DNA of 64,000 nt, from the NCBI GenBank assembly GCA_027574665.1, contig CM050659.1, forward strand, positions 563,001-627,000. Reading direction: 5' to 3'. The position numbers and the translations under genes were made by a program. Under the pieces are notes generated by a model. That model did not search any database, was not told the DNA's origin, and was given only the letters and a program-made list of their open reading frames with translations. Within the stretch, counting starts at the first letter, position 1. The number at the start of each line of letters is the position of its first letter. Source of the DNA: Rhynochetos jubatus. Taxonomy: Eukaryota; Chordata; Aves; Eurypygiformes; Rhynochetidae. This document shows positions 28,501-41,254 of this stretch, piece after piece.

Positions 28501-29454
28501 AGAGGCTCGAATGCGCGGCTCGTTGAAGCGTCTGCCCGAACATGGAAATCTAAAGCAGCACTGTAATGCGACCAAACAGAAAGAGTTAGGAGAGAATTTC
28601 TTGTCCCTTCTTGCTGCGCCTTTGCAGAGCACTGCGTGCCAGAGCAGCCGGATCGCTGTGTTGCTTGCAATCTCCACTTCCAACAGTGCCACAGTTCCTC
28701 GGCAACAGAAAGAGCTAGGAAGGACTTGCTTACGCTGTTTTCTCTCGCTGTGCTCTAGCAGTTCGTTCCCTTTTCGGCAGAGCGCGGGACTGCTTGCAAA
28801 GCTTAGAAACAAAGCTCTCCCTTTTCCTCCAAAAGGGAAAGAGCTACGAGAGAATTTCTTAGGGAAACCTTGTTTGTTTTGGCAGAGCACTGCATGCCTC
28901 TTAAGACAGAGCTCTGTATCCCCGGGAAAGTCGAAATCCACAGGGTCACCTTCTCTGTGCTAACAGGCTCGGAGAGGCTCGAATGCGCGGCTCGTTGAAG
29001 CGTCTGCCCGAACACGGACATCTAAAGCAGCACTGTAATGCGACCAAAGAGAAAGAGTTAGGAGAGAATTTCTTGTCCCTTCTTGCTGCGCCTTTGCAGA
29101 GCACTGCGTGCCAGAGCAGCCGGATCGCTGTGTTGCTTGCAATCTCCAGTTCCAACAGTGCCACAGTTCCTCGGCAACAGAAAGAGCTAGGAAGGAATTG
29201 CTTACACTGTTTTCTCTCGCTGTGCTCTAGCAGTTCGTTCCCTTTTCGGCAGAGCGCGGGACCGCTTGCAAAGCTTAGAAACAAACCTCTCCCTTTTCCT
29301 CCAAAAGGGAAAGAGCTACGAGAGAATTTCTTAGGGAAACCTTGTTTGTTTTGGCAGAGCACTGCATGCCTCTTAAGACAGAGCTCTGTATCCCCGGGAA
29401 AGTCGAAATCCACAGGGTCACCTTCTCTGTGCTAACAGGCTCGGAGAGGCTCGA

Positions 29455-32400
29455 ATGCGCGGCTCGTTGAAGCGTCTGCCCGAACATGGACATCTAAAGC
29501 AGCACTGTAATGCGACCAAAGAGAAAGAGTTAGGAGAGAATTTCTTGTCCCTTCTTGCTGCGCCTTTGCAGAGCACTGCGTGCCAGAGCAGCCGGATCGC
29601 TGTGTTGCTTGCAATCTCCAGTTCCAACAGTGCCACAGTTCCTCGGCAACAGAAAGAGCTAGGAAGGAATTGCTTACGCTGTTTTCTCTCGCTGTGCTCT
29701 AGCAGTTCGTTCCCTTTTCGGCAGAGCGCGGGACCGCTCGCAAAGCTTAGAAACAAACCTCTCCCTTTTCCTCCAAAAGGGAAAGAGCTACGAGAGAATT
29801 TCTTAGGGAAACCTTGTTTGTTTTGGCAGAGCACTGCATGCCTCTTAAGACAGAGCTCTGTATCCCCGGGAAAGTCGAAATCCACAGGGTCACCTTCTCT
29901 GTGCTAACAGGCTCGGAGAGGCTCGAATGCGCGGCTCGTTGAAGCGTCTGCCCGAACACGGACATCTAAAGCAGCACTGTAATGCGACCAAAGAGAAGGA
30001 GTTAGGAGAGAATTTCTTGTCCCTTCTTGCTGCGCCTTTGCAGAGCACTGCGTGCCAGAGCAGCCGGATCGCTGTGTTGCTTGCAATCTCCAGTTCCAAC
30101 AGTGCCACAGTTCCTCGGCAACAGAAAGAGCTAGGAAGGAATTGCTTACGCTGTTTTCTCTCACTGTGCTCTAGCAGTTCGTTCCCTTTTCGGCAGAGCG
30201 CGGGACCGCTCGCAAAGCTTAGAAACAAAGCTCTCCCTTTTCCTCCAAAAGGGAAAGAGCTACGAGAGAATTTCTTAGGGAAACCTTGTTTGTTTTGGCA
30301 GAGCACTGCATGCCTCTTAAGACAGAGCTCTGTATCCCCGGGAAAGTCGAAATCCACAGGGTCACCTTCTCTGTGCTAACAGGCTCGGAGAGGCTCGAAT
30401 GCGCGGCTCGTTGAAGCGTCTGCCCGAACACGGACATCTAAAGCAGCACTGTAATGCGACCAAAGAGAAAGAGTTAGGAGAGAATTTCTTGTCCCTTCTT
30501 GCTGCGCCTTTGCAGAGCACTGCGTGCCAGAGCAGCCGGATCGCTGTGTTGCTTGCAATCTCCAGTTCCAAGAGTGCCACAGTTCCTCGGCAACAGAAAG
30601 AGCTAGGAAGGACTTGCTTACGCTGTTTTCTCTCGCTGTGCTCTAGCAGTTCGTTCCCTTTTCGGCAGAGCGCGGGACCGCTTGCAAAGCTTAGAAACAA
30701 AGCTCTCCCTTTTCCTCCAAAAGGGAAAGAGCTACGAGAGAATTTCTTAGGGAAACCTTGTTTGTTTTGGCAGAGCACTGCATGCCTCTTAAGACAGAGC
30801 TCTGTATCCCCGGGAAAGTCGAAATCCACAGGGTCACCTTCTCTGTGCTAACAGGCTCGGAGAGGCTCGAATGCGCGGCTCGTTGAAGCGTCTGCCCGAA
30901 CACGGACATCTAAAGCAGCACTGTAATGCGACCAAACCGAAAGAGTTAGGAGAGAATTTCTTGTCCCTTCTTGCTGCGCCTTTGCAGAGCACTGCGTGCC
31001 AGAGCAGCCGGATCGCTGTGTTGCTTGCAATCTCCAGTTCCAACAGTGCCACAGTTCCTCGGCAACAGAAAGAGCTAGGAAGGAATTGCTTACGCTGTTT
31101 TCTCTCGCTGTGCTCTAGCAGTTCGTTCCCTTTTCGGCAGAGCGCGGGACCGCTCGCAAAGCTTAGAAACAAACCTCTCCCTTTTCCTCCAAAAGGGAAA
31201 GAGCTACGAGAGAATTTCTTAGGGAAACCTTGTTTGTTTTGGCAGAGCACTGCATGCCTCTTAAGACAGAGCTCTGTATCCCCGGGAAAGTCGAAATCCA
31301 CAGGGTCACCTTCTCTGTGCTAACAGGCTCGGAGAGGCTCGAATGCGCGGCTCGTTGAAGCGTCTGCCCGAACACGGACATCTAAAGCAGCACTGTAATG
31401 CGACCAAAGAGAAAGAGTTAGGAGAGAATTTCTTGTCCCTTCTTGCTGCGCCTTTGCAGAGCACTGCGTGCCAGAGCAGCCGGATCGCTGTGTTGCTTGC
31501 AATCTCCAGTTCCAAGAGTGCCACAGTTCCTCGGCAACAGAAAGAGCTAGGAAGGACTTGCTTACGCTGTTTTCTCTCACTGTGCTCTAGCAGTTCGTTC
31601 CCTTTTCGGCAGAGCGCGGGACCGCTTGCAAAGCTTAGAAACAAACCTCTCCCTTTTCCTCCAAAAGGGAAAGAGCTACGAGAGAATTTCTTAGGGAAAC
31701 CTTGTTTGTTTTGGCAGAGCACTGCATGCCTCTTAAGACAGAGCTCTGTATCCCCGGGAAAGTCGAAATCCACAGGGTCACCTTCTCTGTGCTAACAGGC
31801 TCGGAGAGGCTCGAATGCGCGGCTCGTTGAAGCGTCTGCCCGAACATGGACATCTAAAGCAGCACTGTAATGCGACCAAAGAGAAAGAGTTAGGAGAGAA
31901 TTTCTTGTCCCTTCTTGCTGCGCCTTTGCAGAGCACTGCGTGCCAGAGCAGCCGGATCGCTGTGTTGCTTGCAATCTCCAGTTCCAACAGTGCCACAGTT
32001 CCTCGGCAACAGAAAGAGCTAGGAAGGAATTGCTTACGCTGTTTTCTCTCGCTGTGCTCTAGCAGTTCGTTCCCTTTTCGGCAGAGCGCGGGACCGCTCG
32101 CAAAGCTTAGAAACAAACCTCTCCCTTTTCCTCCAAAAGGGAAAGAGCTACGAGAGAATTTCTTAGGGAAACCTTGTTTGTTTTGGCAGAGCACTGCATG
32201 CCTCTTAAGACAGAGCTCTGTATCCCCGGGAAAGTCGAAATCCACAGGGTCACCTTCTCTGTGCTAACAGGCTCGGAGAGGCTCGAATGCGCGGCTCGTT
32301 GAAGCGTCTGCCCGAACACGGACATCTAAAGCAGCACTGTAATGCGACCAAAGAGAAGGAGTTAGGAGAGAATTTCTTGTCCCTTCTTGCTGCGCCTTTG

Positions 32401-34174
32401 CAGAGCACTGCGTGCCAGAGCAGCCGGATCGCTGTGTTGCTTGCAATCTCCAGTTCCAACAGTGCCACAGTTCCTCGGCAACAGAAAGAGCTAGGAAGGA
32501 ATTGCTTACGCTGTTTTCTCTCACTGTGCTCTAGCAGTTCGTTCCCTTTTCGGCAGAGCGCGGGACCGCTCGCAAAGCTTAGAAACAAAGCTCTCCCTTT
32601 TCCTCCAAAAGGGAAAGAGCTACGAGAGAATTTCTTAGGGAAACCTTGTTTGTTTTGGCAGAGCACTGCATGCCTCTTAAGACAGAGCTCTGTATCCCCG
32701 GGAAAGTCGAAATCCACAGGGTCACCTTCTCTGTGCTAACAGGCTCGGAGAGGCTCGAATGCGCGGCTCGTTGAAGCGTCTGCCCGAACACGGACATCTA
32801 AAGCAGCACTGTAATGCGACCAAAGAGAAAGAGTTAGGAGAGAATTTCTTGTCCCTTCTTGCTGCGCCTTTGCAGAGCACTGCGTGCCAGAGCAGCCGGA
32901 TCGCTGTGTTGCTTGCAATCTCCAGTTCCAAGAGTGCCACAGTTCCTCGGCAACAGAAAGAGCTAGGAAGGACTTGCTTACGCTGTTTTCTCTCGCTGTG
33001 CTCTAGCAGTTCGTTCCCTTTTCGGCAGAGCGCGGGACCGCTTGCAAAGCTTAGAAACAAAGCTCTCCCTTTTCCTCCAAAAGGGAAAGAGCTACGAGAG
33101 AATTTCTTAGGGAAACCTTGTTTGTTTTGGCAGAGCACTGCATGCCTCTTAAGACAGAGCTCTGTATCCCCGGGAAAGTCGAAATCCACAGGGTCACCTT
33201 CTCTGTGCTAACAGGCTCGGAGAGGCTCGAATGCGCGGCTCGTTGAAGCGTCTGCCCGAACACGGACATCTAAAGCAGCACTGTAATGCGACCAAACCGA
33301 AAGAGTTAGGAGAGAATTTCTTGTCCCTTCTTGCTGCGCCTTTGCAGAGCACTGCGTGCCAGAGCAGCCGGATCGCTGTGTTGCTTGCAATCTCCAGTTC
33401 CAACAGTGCCACAGTTCCTCGGCAACAGAAAGAGCTAGGAAGGAATTGCTTACGCTGTTTTCTCTCGCTGTGCTCTAGCAGTTCGTTCCCTTTTCGGCAG
33501 AGCGCGGGACCGCTCGCAAAGCTTAGAAACAAACCTCTCCCTTTTCCTCCAAAAGGGAAAGAGCTACGAGAGAATTTCTTAGGGAAACCTTGTTTGTTTT
33601 GGCAGAGCACTGCATGCCTCTTAAGACAGAGCTCTGTATCCCCGGGAAAGTCGAAATCCACAGGGTCACCTTCTCTGTGCTAACAGGCTCGGAGAGGCTC
33701 GAATGCGCGGCTCGTTGAAGCGTCTGCCCGAACACGGACATCTAAAGCAGCACTGTAATGCGACCAAAGAGAAAGAGTTAGGAGAGAATTTCTTGTCCCT
33801 TCTTGCTGCGCCTTTGCAGAGCACTGCGTGCCAGAGCAGCCGGATCGCTGTGTTGCTTGCAATCTCCAGTTCCAAGAGTGCCACAGTTCCTCGGCAACAG
33901 AAAGAGCTAGGAAGGACTTGCTTACGCTGTTTTCTCTCACTGTGCTCTAGCAGTTCGTTCCCTTTTCGGCAGAGCGCGGGACCGCTTGCAAAGCTTAGAA
34001 ACAAACCTCTCCCTTTTCCTCCAAAAGGGAAAGAGCTACGAGAGAATTTCTTAGGGAAACCTTGTTTGTTTTGGCAGAGCACTGCATGCCTCTTAAGACA
34101 GAGCTCTGTATCCCCGGGAAAGTCGAAATCCACAGGGTCACCTTCTCTGTGCTAACAGGCTCGGAGAGGCTCGA
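29455..34174 (+). repeat. Five-monomer tandem duplication (2360-bp lag) inside the satellite
   Basis: Monomers from 29455 to 31814 are repeated at 31815-34174. Rare shared variants include AACATGGACATC (29484, 31844), GAGAAGGAGTTAGG (about 29991, 32351) and AAACCGAAAG (about 30934, 33294). Confidence 0.9.
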
Positions 34175-35590
34175 ATGCGCGGCTCGTTGAAGCGTCTGCC
34201 CGAACACGGACATCTAAAGCAGCACTGTAATGCGACCAAACAGAAAGAGTTAGGAGAGAATTTCTTGTCCCTTCTTACTGCGCCTTTGCAGAGCACTGCG
34301 TGCCAGAGCAGCCGCACCGCTGTGTTGCTTGCAATCTCCAGTTCCAACAGTGCCACCGTTCCTCGGCAACAGAAAGAGCTAGGAAGGAATTGCTTACGCT
34401 GTTTTCTCTCGCTGTGCTCTAGCAGTTCGTTCCCTTTTCGGCAGAGCGCGGGACCGCTCGCAAAGCTTAGAAACAAACCTCTCCCTTTTCCTCCAAAAGG
34501 GAAAGAGCTAGGAGAGAATTTCTTAGGGAAACCTTGTTTGTTTTGGCAGAGCACTGCATGCCTCTTAAGACAGAGCTCTGTATCCCCGGGAAAGTCGAAA
34601 TCCACAGGGTCACCTTCTCTGTGCTAACAGGCTCGGAGAGGCTCGAATGCGCGGCTCGTTGAAGCGTCTGCCCGAACACGGACATCTGAAGCAGCACTGT
34701 AATGCGACCAAAGAGAAAGAGTTAGGAGAGAATTTCTTGTCCCTTCTTGCTGCGCCTTTGCAGAGCACTGCGTGCCAGAGCAGCCGCACCGCTGTGTTGC
34801 TTGCAATCTCCAGTTCCAACAGTGCCACCGTTCCTCGGCAACAGAAAGAGCTAGGAAGGAATTGCTTACGCTGTTTTCTCTCGCTGTGCTCTAGCAGTTC
34901 GTTCCCTTTTCGGCAGAGCGCGGGACCGCTCGCAAAGCTTAGAAACAAACCTCTCCCTTTTCCTCCAAAAGGGAAAGAGCTACGAGAGAATTTCTTAGGG
35001 AAACCTTGTTTGTTTTGGCAGAGCACTGCATGCCTCTTAAGACAGAGCTCTGTATCGCCGGGAAAGTCGAAATCCACAGGGTCACCTTCTCTGTGCTAAC
35101 AGGCTCGGAGAGGCTCGAATGCGCGGCTCGTTGAAGCGTCTGCCCGAACACGGACATCTAAAGCAGCACTGTAATGCGACCAAACAGAAAGAGTTAGGAG
35201 AGAATTTCTTGTCCCTTCTTGCTGCGCCTTTGCAGAGCACTGCGTGCCAGAGCAGCCGGATCGCTGTGTTGCTTGCAATCTCCAGTTCCAACAGTGCCAC
35301 AGTTCCTCGGCAACAGAAAGAGCTAGGAAGGAATTGCTTACACTGTTTTCTCTCGCTGTGCTCTAGCAGTTCGTTCCCATTTCGGCAGAGCGCGGGACCG
35401 CTTGCAAAGCTTAGAAACAAAGCCCTCCCTTTTCCTCCAAAAGGGAAAGAGCTACGAGAGAATTTCTTAGTGAAACTTTGTTTGTTTTGGCAGAGCACTG
35501 CATGCCTCTTAAGACAGAGCTCTGTATCCCCGGGAAAGTCGAAATCCACAGGGTCACCTTCTCTGTGCTAACAGGCTCGGAGAGGCTCGA

Positions 35591-37479
35591 ATGCGCGGCT
35601 CGTTGAAGCGTCTGCCCGAACACGGACATCCGAAGCAGCACTGTAATGCGACCAAACAGAAAGAGTTAGGAGAGAATTTCTTGTCCCTTCTTGCTGCGCC
35701 TTTGCAGAGCACTGCATGCCAGAGCAGCCGGATCGCTGTGTTGCTTGCAATCTCCAGTTCCAACAGTGCCACAGTTCCTCGGCAACAGAAAGAGCTAGGA
35801 AGGAATTGCTTACGCTGTTTTCTCTCACTGTGCTCTAGCAGTTCGTTCCCTTTTCGGCAGAGCGCGGGACCGCTTGCAAAGCTTAGAAACAAACCTCTCC
35901 CTTTTCCTCCAAAAGGGAAAGAGCTACGAGAGAATTTCTTAGCGAAACCTTGTTTGTTTTGGCAGAGCACTGCATGCCTCTTAAGACAGAGCTCTGTATC
36001 CCCGGGAAAGTCGAAATCCACAGGGTCACCTTCTCTGTGCTAACAGGCTCGGAGAGGCTCAAATGCGCGGCTCGTTGAAGCGTCTGCCCGAACACGGACA
36101 TCTAAAGCAGCACTGTAATGTGACCAAACAGAAAGAGTTAGGAGAGAATTTCTTGTCCCTTCTTGCTGCGCCTTTGCAGAGCACTGCGTGCCAGAGCAGC
36201 CGGATCGCTGTGTTGCTTGCAATCTCCAGTTCCAAGAGTGCCACAGTTCCTCGGCAACAGAAAGAGCTAGGAAGGAATTGCTTACGCTGTTTTCTCTCGC
36301 TGTGCTCTAACAGTTCGTTCCCTTTTCGGCAGAGCGCGGGACCGCTTGCAAAGCTTAGAAACAAACCTCTCCCTTTTCCTCCAAAAGGGAAAGAGCTACG
36401 AGAGAATTTCTTAGGGAAACTTTGTTTGTTTTGGCAGAGCACTGCATGCCTCTTAAGACAGAGCTCTGTATCCCCGGGAAAGTCGAAATCCACAGGGTCA
36501 CCTTCTCTGTGCTAACAGGCTCGGAGAGGCTCGAATGCGCGGCTCGTTGAAGCGTCTGCCCGAACACGGACATCCGAAGCAGCACTGTAATGCGACCAAA
36601 CAGAAAGAGTTAGGAGAGAATTTCTTGTCCCTTCTTGCTGCGCCTTTGCAGAGCACTGCATGCCAGAGCAGCCGGATCGCTGTGTTGCTTGCAATCTCCA
36701 GTTCCAACAGTGCCACAGTTCCTCGGCAACAGAAAGAGCTAGGAAGGAATTGCTTACGCTGTTTTCTCTCACTGTGCTCTAGCAGTTCGTTCCCTTTTCG
36801 GCAGAGCGCGGGACCGCTTGCAAAGCTTAGAAACAAACCTCTCCCTTTTCCTCCAAAAGGGAAAGAGCTACGAGAGAATTTCTTAGCGAAACCTTGTTTG
36901 TTTTGGCAGAGCACTGCATGCCTCTTAAGACAGAGCTCTGTATCCCCGGGAAAGTCGAAATCCACAGGGTCACCTTCTCTGTGCTAACAGGCTCGGAGAG
37001 GCTCAAATGCGCGGCTCGTTGAAGCGTCTGCCCGAACACGGACATCTAAAGCAGCACTGTAATGTGACCAAACAGAAAGAGTTAGGAGAGAATTTCTTGT
37101 CCCTTCTTGCTGCGCCTTTGCAGAGCACTGCGTGCCAGAGCAGCCGGATCGCTGTGTTGCTTGCAATCTCCAGTTCCAAGAGTGCCACAGTTCCTCGGCA
37201 ACAGAAAGAGCTAGGAAGGAATTGCTTACGCTGTTTTCTCTCGCTGTGCTCTAACAGTTCGTTCCCTTTTCGGCAGAGCGCGGGACCGCTTGCAAAGCTT
37301 AGAAACAAACCTCTCCCTTTTCCTCCAAAAGGGAAAGAGCTACGAGAGAATTTCTTAGGGAAACCTTGTTTGTTTTGGCAGAGCACTGCATGCCTCTTAA
37401 GACAGAGCTCTGTATCCCCGGGAAAGTCGAAATCCACAGGGTCACCTTCTCTGTGCTAACAGGCTCGGAGAGGCTCGAA
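35591..37479 (+). repeat. Two-monomer tandem duplication (944-bp lag) inside the satellite
   Basis: Monomers at 35591 and 36063 recur at 36535 and 37007, sharing GACATCCGAAGC, CTTAGCGAAACC, GGCTCAAATGCG and AATGTGACC, all rare elsewhere in the array. Confidence 0.9.
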
Positions 37480-38960
37480 TGCGCGGCTCGTTGAAGCGTC
37501 TGCCCGAACACTGACATCTAAAGCAGCACTGTAATGCGACCAAAGAAAAAGAGTTAGGAGAGAATTTCTTGTCCCTTCTTGCTGCGCCTTTGCAGAGCAC
37601 TGCGTGCCAGAGCAGCCGGATCGCTGTGTTGCTTGCAATCTCCAGTTCCAACAGTGCCACAGTTCCTCGGCAACAGAAAGAGCTAGGAAGGAGTTGCTTA
37701 CGCTGTTTTCTCTCGCTGTGCTCTAGCAGTTCGTTCCCTTTTCGGCAGAGCGCGGGACCGCTTGCAAAGCTTAGAAACAAAGCTCTCCCTTTTCCTCCAA
37801 AAGGGAAAGAGCTACGAGAGAATTTCTTAGGGAAACCTTGTTTGTTTTGGGAGAGCACTGCATGCCTCTTAAGACAGAGCTCTGTATCCCCGGGAAAGTC
37901 GAAATCCACAGGGTCACCTTCTCTGTGCTAACAGGCTCGGAGAGGCTCGAATGCGCAGCTCGTTGAAGCGTCTGCCCGAACACGGACATCTAAAGCAGCA
38001 CTTTAATGCGACCAAACAGAAAGAGTTAGGAGAGAATTTCTTGTCCCTTCTTGCTGCGCCTTTGCAGAGCACTGCGTGCCAGAGCAGCCGGATCGCTGTG
38101 TTGCTTGCAATCTCCACTTCCAACAGTGCCACAGTTCCTCGGCAACAGAAAGAGCTAGGAAGGAATTGCTTACGCTGTTTTCTCTCGCTGTGCTCTAGCA
38201 GTTCGTTCCCTTTTCGGCAGAGCGCGGGACCGCTTGCAAAGCTTAGAAACAAACCTCTCCCTTTTCCTTCAAAAGGGAAAGAGCTAGGAGAGAATTTCTT
38301 AGGGAAACCTTGTTTGTTTTGGCAGAGCACTGCATGCCTCTTAAGACAGAGCTCTGTATCCCCGGGAAAGTCGAAATCCACAGGGTCACCTTCTCTGTGC
38401 TAACAGGCTCGGAGAGGCTCGAATGCGCGGCTCGTTGAAGCGTCTGCCCGAACACTGACATCTAAAGCAGCACTGTAATGCGACCAAAGAAAAAGAGTTA
38501 GGAGAGAATTTCTTGTCCCTTCTTGCTGCGCCTTTGCAGAGCACTGTGTGCCAGAGCAGCCGGATCGCTGTGTTGCTTGCAATCTCCAGTTCCAACAGTG
38601 CCACAGTTCCTCGGCAACAGAAAGAGCTAGGAAGGAGTTGCTTACGCTGTTTTCTCTCGCTGTGCTCTAGCAGTTCGTTCCCTTTTCGGCAGAGCGCGGG
38701 ACCGCTTGCAAAGCTTAGAAACAAAGCTCTCCCTTTTCCTCCAAAAGGGAAAGAGCTAGGAGAGAATTTCTTAGGGAAACCTTGTTTGTTTTGGGAGAGC
38801 ACTGCATGCCTCTTAAGACAGAGCTCTGTATCCCCGGGAAAGTCGAAATCCACAGGGTCACCTTCTCTGTGCTAACAGGCTCGGAGAGGCTCGAATGCGC
38901 GGCTCGTTGAAGCGTCTGCCCGAACACGGCCATCTGAAGCAGCACTTTAATGCGACCAAA
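37479..38960 (+). repeat. Second two-monomer duplication (944-bp lag) inside the satellite
   Basis: The monomer starting about 37479 recurs about 38423 with shared AACACTGACATC, CAAAGAAAAAGAG and TTTTGGGAGAGC. The following monomers share CACTTTAATG but diverge soon after. Confidence 0.75.
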
Positions 38961-41254
38961 CAGAAAGAGTTAGGAGAGAATTTCTTGTCCCTTCTTGCTG
39001 CGCCTTTGGAGAGCACTGCGTGCCAGAGCAGCCGGATCGCTGTGTTGCTTGCAATCTCCAGTTCCAACAGTGCCACAGTTCCTCGGCAACAGAAAGAGCT
39101 AGGAAGGACTTGCTTACGCTGTTTTCTCTCGCTGTGCTCTAGCAGTTCGTTCCCTTTTCGGCAGAGCGCGGGACCGCTTGCAAAGCTTAGAAACAAACCT
39201 CTCCCTTTTCCTCCAAAAGGGAAAGAGCTACGAGAGAATTTCTTAGGGAAACCTTGTTTGTTTTGGCAGAGCACTGCATGCCTCTTAAGACAGAGCTCTG
39301 TATCGCCGGGAAAGTCGAAATCCACAGGGTCACCTTCTCTGTGCTAACAGGCTCGGAGAGGCTCGAATGCGCGGCTCGTTGAAGCGTCTGCCCGAACACA
39401 GACATCTGAAGCAGCACTGTAATGCGACCAAACAGAAAGAGTTAGGAGAGAATTTCTTGTCCCTTCTTGCTGCGCCTTTGCAGAGCACTGCGTGCCAGAG
39501 CAGCCGGATCGCTGTGTTGCTTGCAATCTCCAGTTCCAACAGTGCCACAGTTCCTCGGCAACAGAAAGAGCTAGGAAGGACTTGCTTACGCTGTTTTCTC
39601 TCGCTGTGCTCTAGCAGTTCGTTCCCTTTTCGGCAGAGCGCGGGACCGCTTGCAAAGCTTAGAAACAAAGCTCTCCCTTTTCCTCCAAAAGGGAAAGAGC
39701 TACGAGAGAATTTCTTAGGGAAACCTTGTTTGTTTTGGCAGAGCACTGCATGCCTCTTAAGACAGAGCTCTGTATCCCCGGGAAAGTCGAAATCCACAGG
39801 GTCACCTTCTCTGTGCTAACAGGCTCGGAGGGGCTCGAATGCGCGGCTCGTTGAAGCGTCTGCCCGAACACGGACATCTGAAGCAGCACTGTAATGCGAC
39901 CAAACAGAAAGAGTTAGGAGAGAATTTCTTGTCCCTTCTTGCTGCGCCTTTGCAGAGCACTGCGAGCCAGAGCAGCCGGATCGCTGTGTTGCTTGCAATC
40001 TCCAGTTCCAACAGTGCCACAGTTCCTCGGCAACAGAAAGAGCTAGGAAGGAATTGCTTACGCTGTTTTCTCTCGCTGTGCTCTAGCAGTTCGTTCCCTT
40101 TTCGGCAGAGCGTGGGACCGCTTGCAAAGCTTAGAAACAAAGCTCTCCCTTTTCCTCCAAAAGGGAAAGAGCTAGGAGAGAATTTCTTAGGGAAACCTTG
40201 TTTGTTTTGGCAGAGCACTGCATGCCTCTTAAGACAGAGCTCTGTATCCCCGGGAAAGTGGAAATCCACAGGGTCACCTTCTCTGTGCTAACAGGCTCGG
40301 AGAGGCTCGAATGCGCGGCTCGTTGAAGCGTCTGCCCGAACACGGACATCTGAAGCAGCACTGTAATGCGACCAAACAGAAAGAGTTAGGAGAGAATTTC
40401 TTGTCCCTTCTTGCTGTGCCTTTGCAGAGCACTGCGTGCCAGAGCAGCCGGATCGCTGTGTTGCTTGCAATCTCCAGTTCCAACAGTGCCACAGTTCCTC
40501 GGCAACAGAAAGAGCTAGGAAGGACTTGCTTACGCTGTTTTCTCTCGCTGTGCTCTAGCAGTTCGTTCCCTTTTCGGCAGAGCGCGGGACCGCTTGCAAA
40601 GCTTAGAAACAAAGCTCTCCCTTTTCCTCCAAAAGGGAAAGAGCTACGAGAGAATTTCTTAGGGAAACCTTGTTTGTTTTGGCAGAGCACTGCATGCCTC
40701 TTAAGACAGAGCTCTGTATCCCCGGGAAAGTCGAAATCCACAGGGTCACCTTCTCTGTGCTAACAGGCTCGGAGAGGCTCGAATGCGCGGCTCGTTGAAG
40801 CGTCTGCCCGAACACGGACATCTGAAGCAGCACTGTAATGCGACCAAAGAGAAAGAGTTAGGAGAGAATTTCTTGTCCCTTCTTGCTGCGCCTTTGCAGA
40901 GCACTGCGTGCCAGAGCAGCCGGATCGCTGTGTTGCTTGCAATCTCCAGTTCCAACAGTGCCACAGTTCCTCGGCAACAGAAAGAGCTAGGAAGGAATTG
41001 CTTACGCTGTTTTCTCTCACTGTGCTCTAGCAGTTCGTTCCCTTTTCGGCAGAGCGCGGGACCGCTTGCAAAGCTTAGAAACAAAGCTCTCCCTTTTCCT
41101 CCAAAAGGGAAAGAGCTACGAGAGAATTTCTTAGGGAAACCTTGTTTGTTTTGGCAGAGCACTGCATGCCTCTTAAGACAGAGCTCTGTATCCCCGGGAA
41201 AGTCGAAATCCACAGGGTCACCTTCTCTGTGCTAACAGGCTCGGAGAGGCTCGA

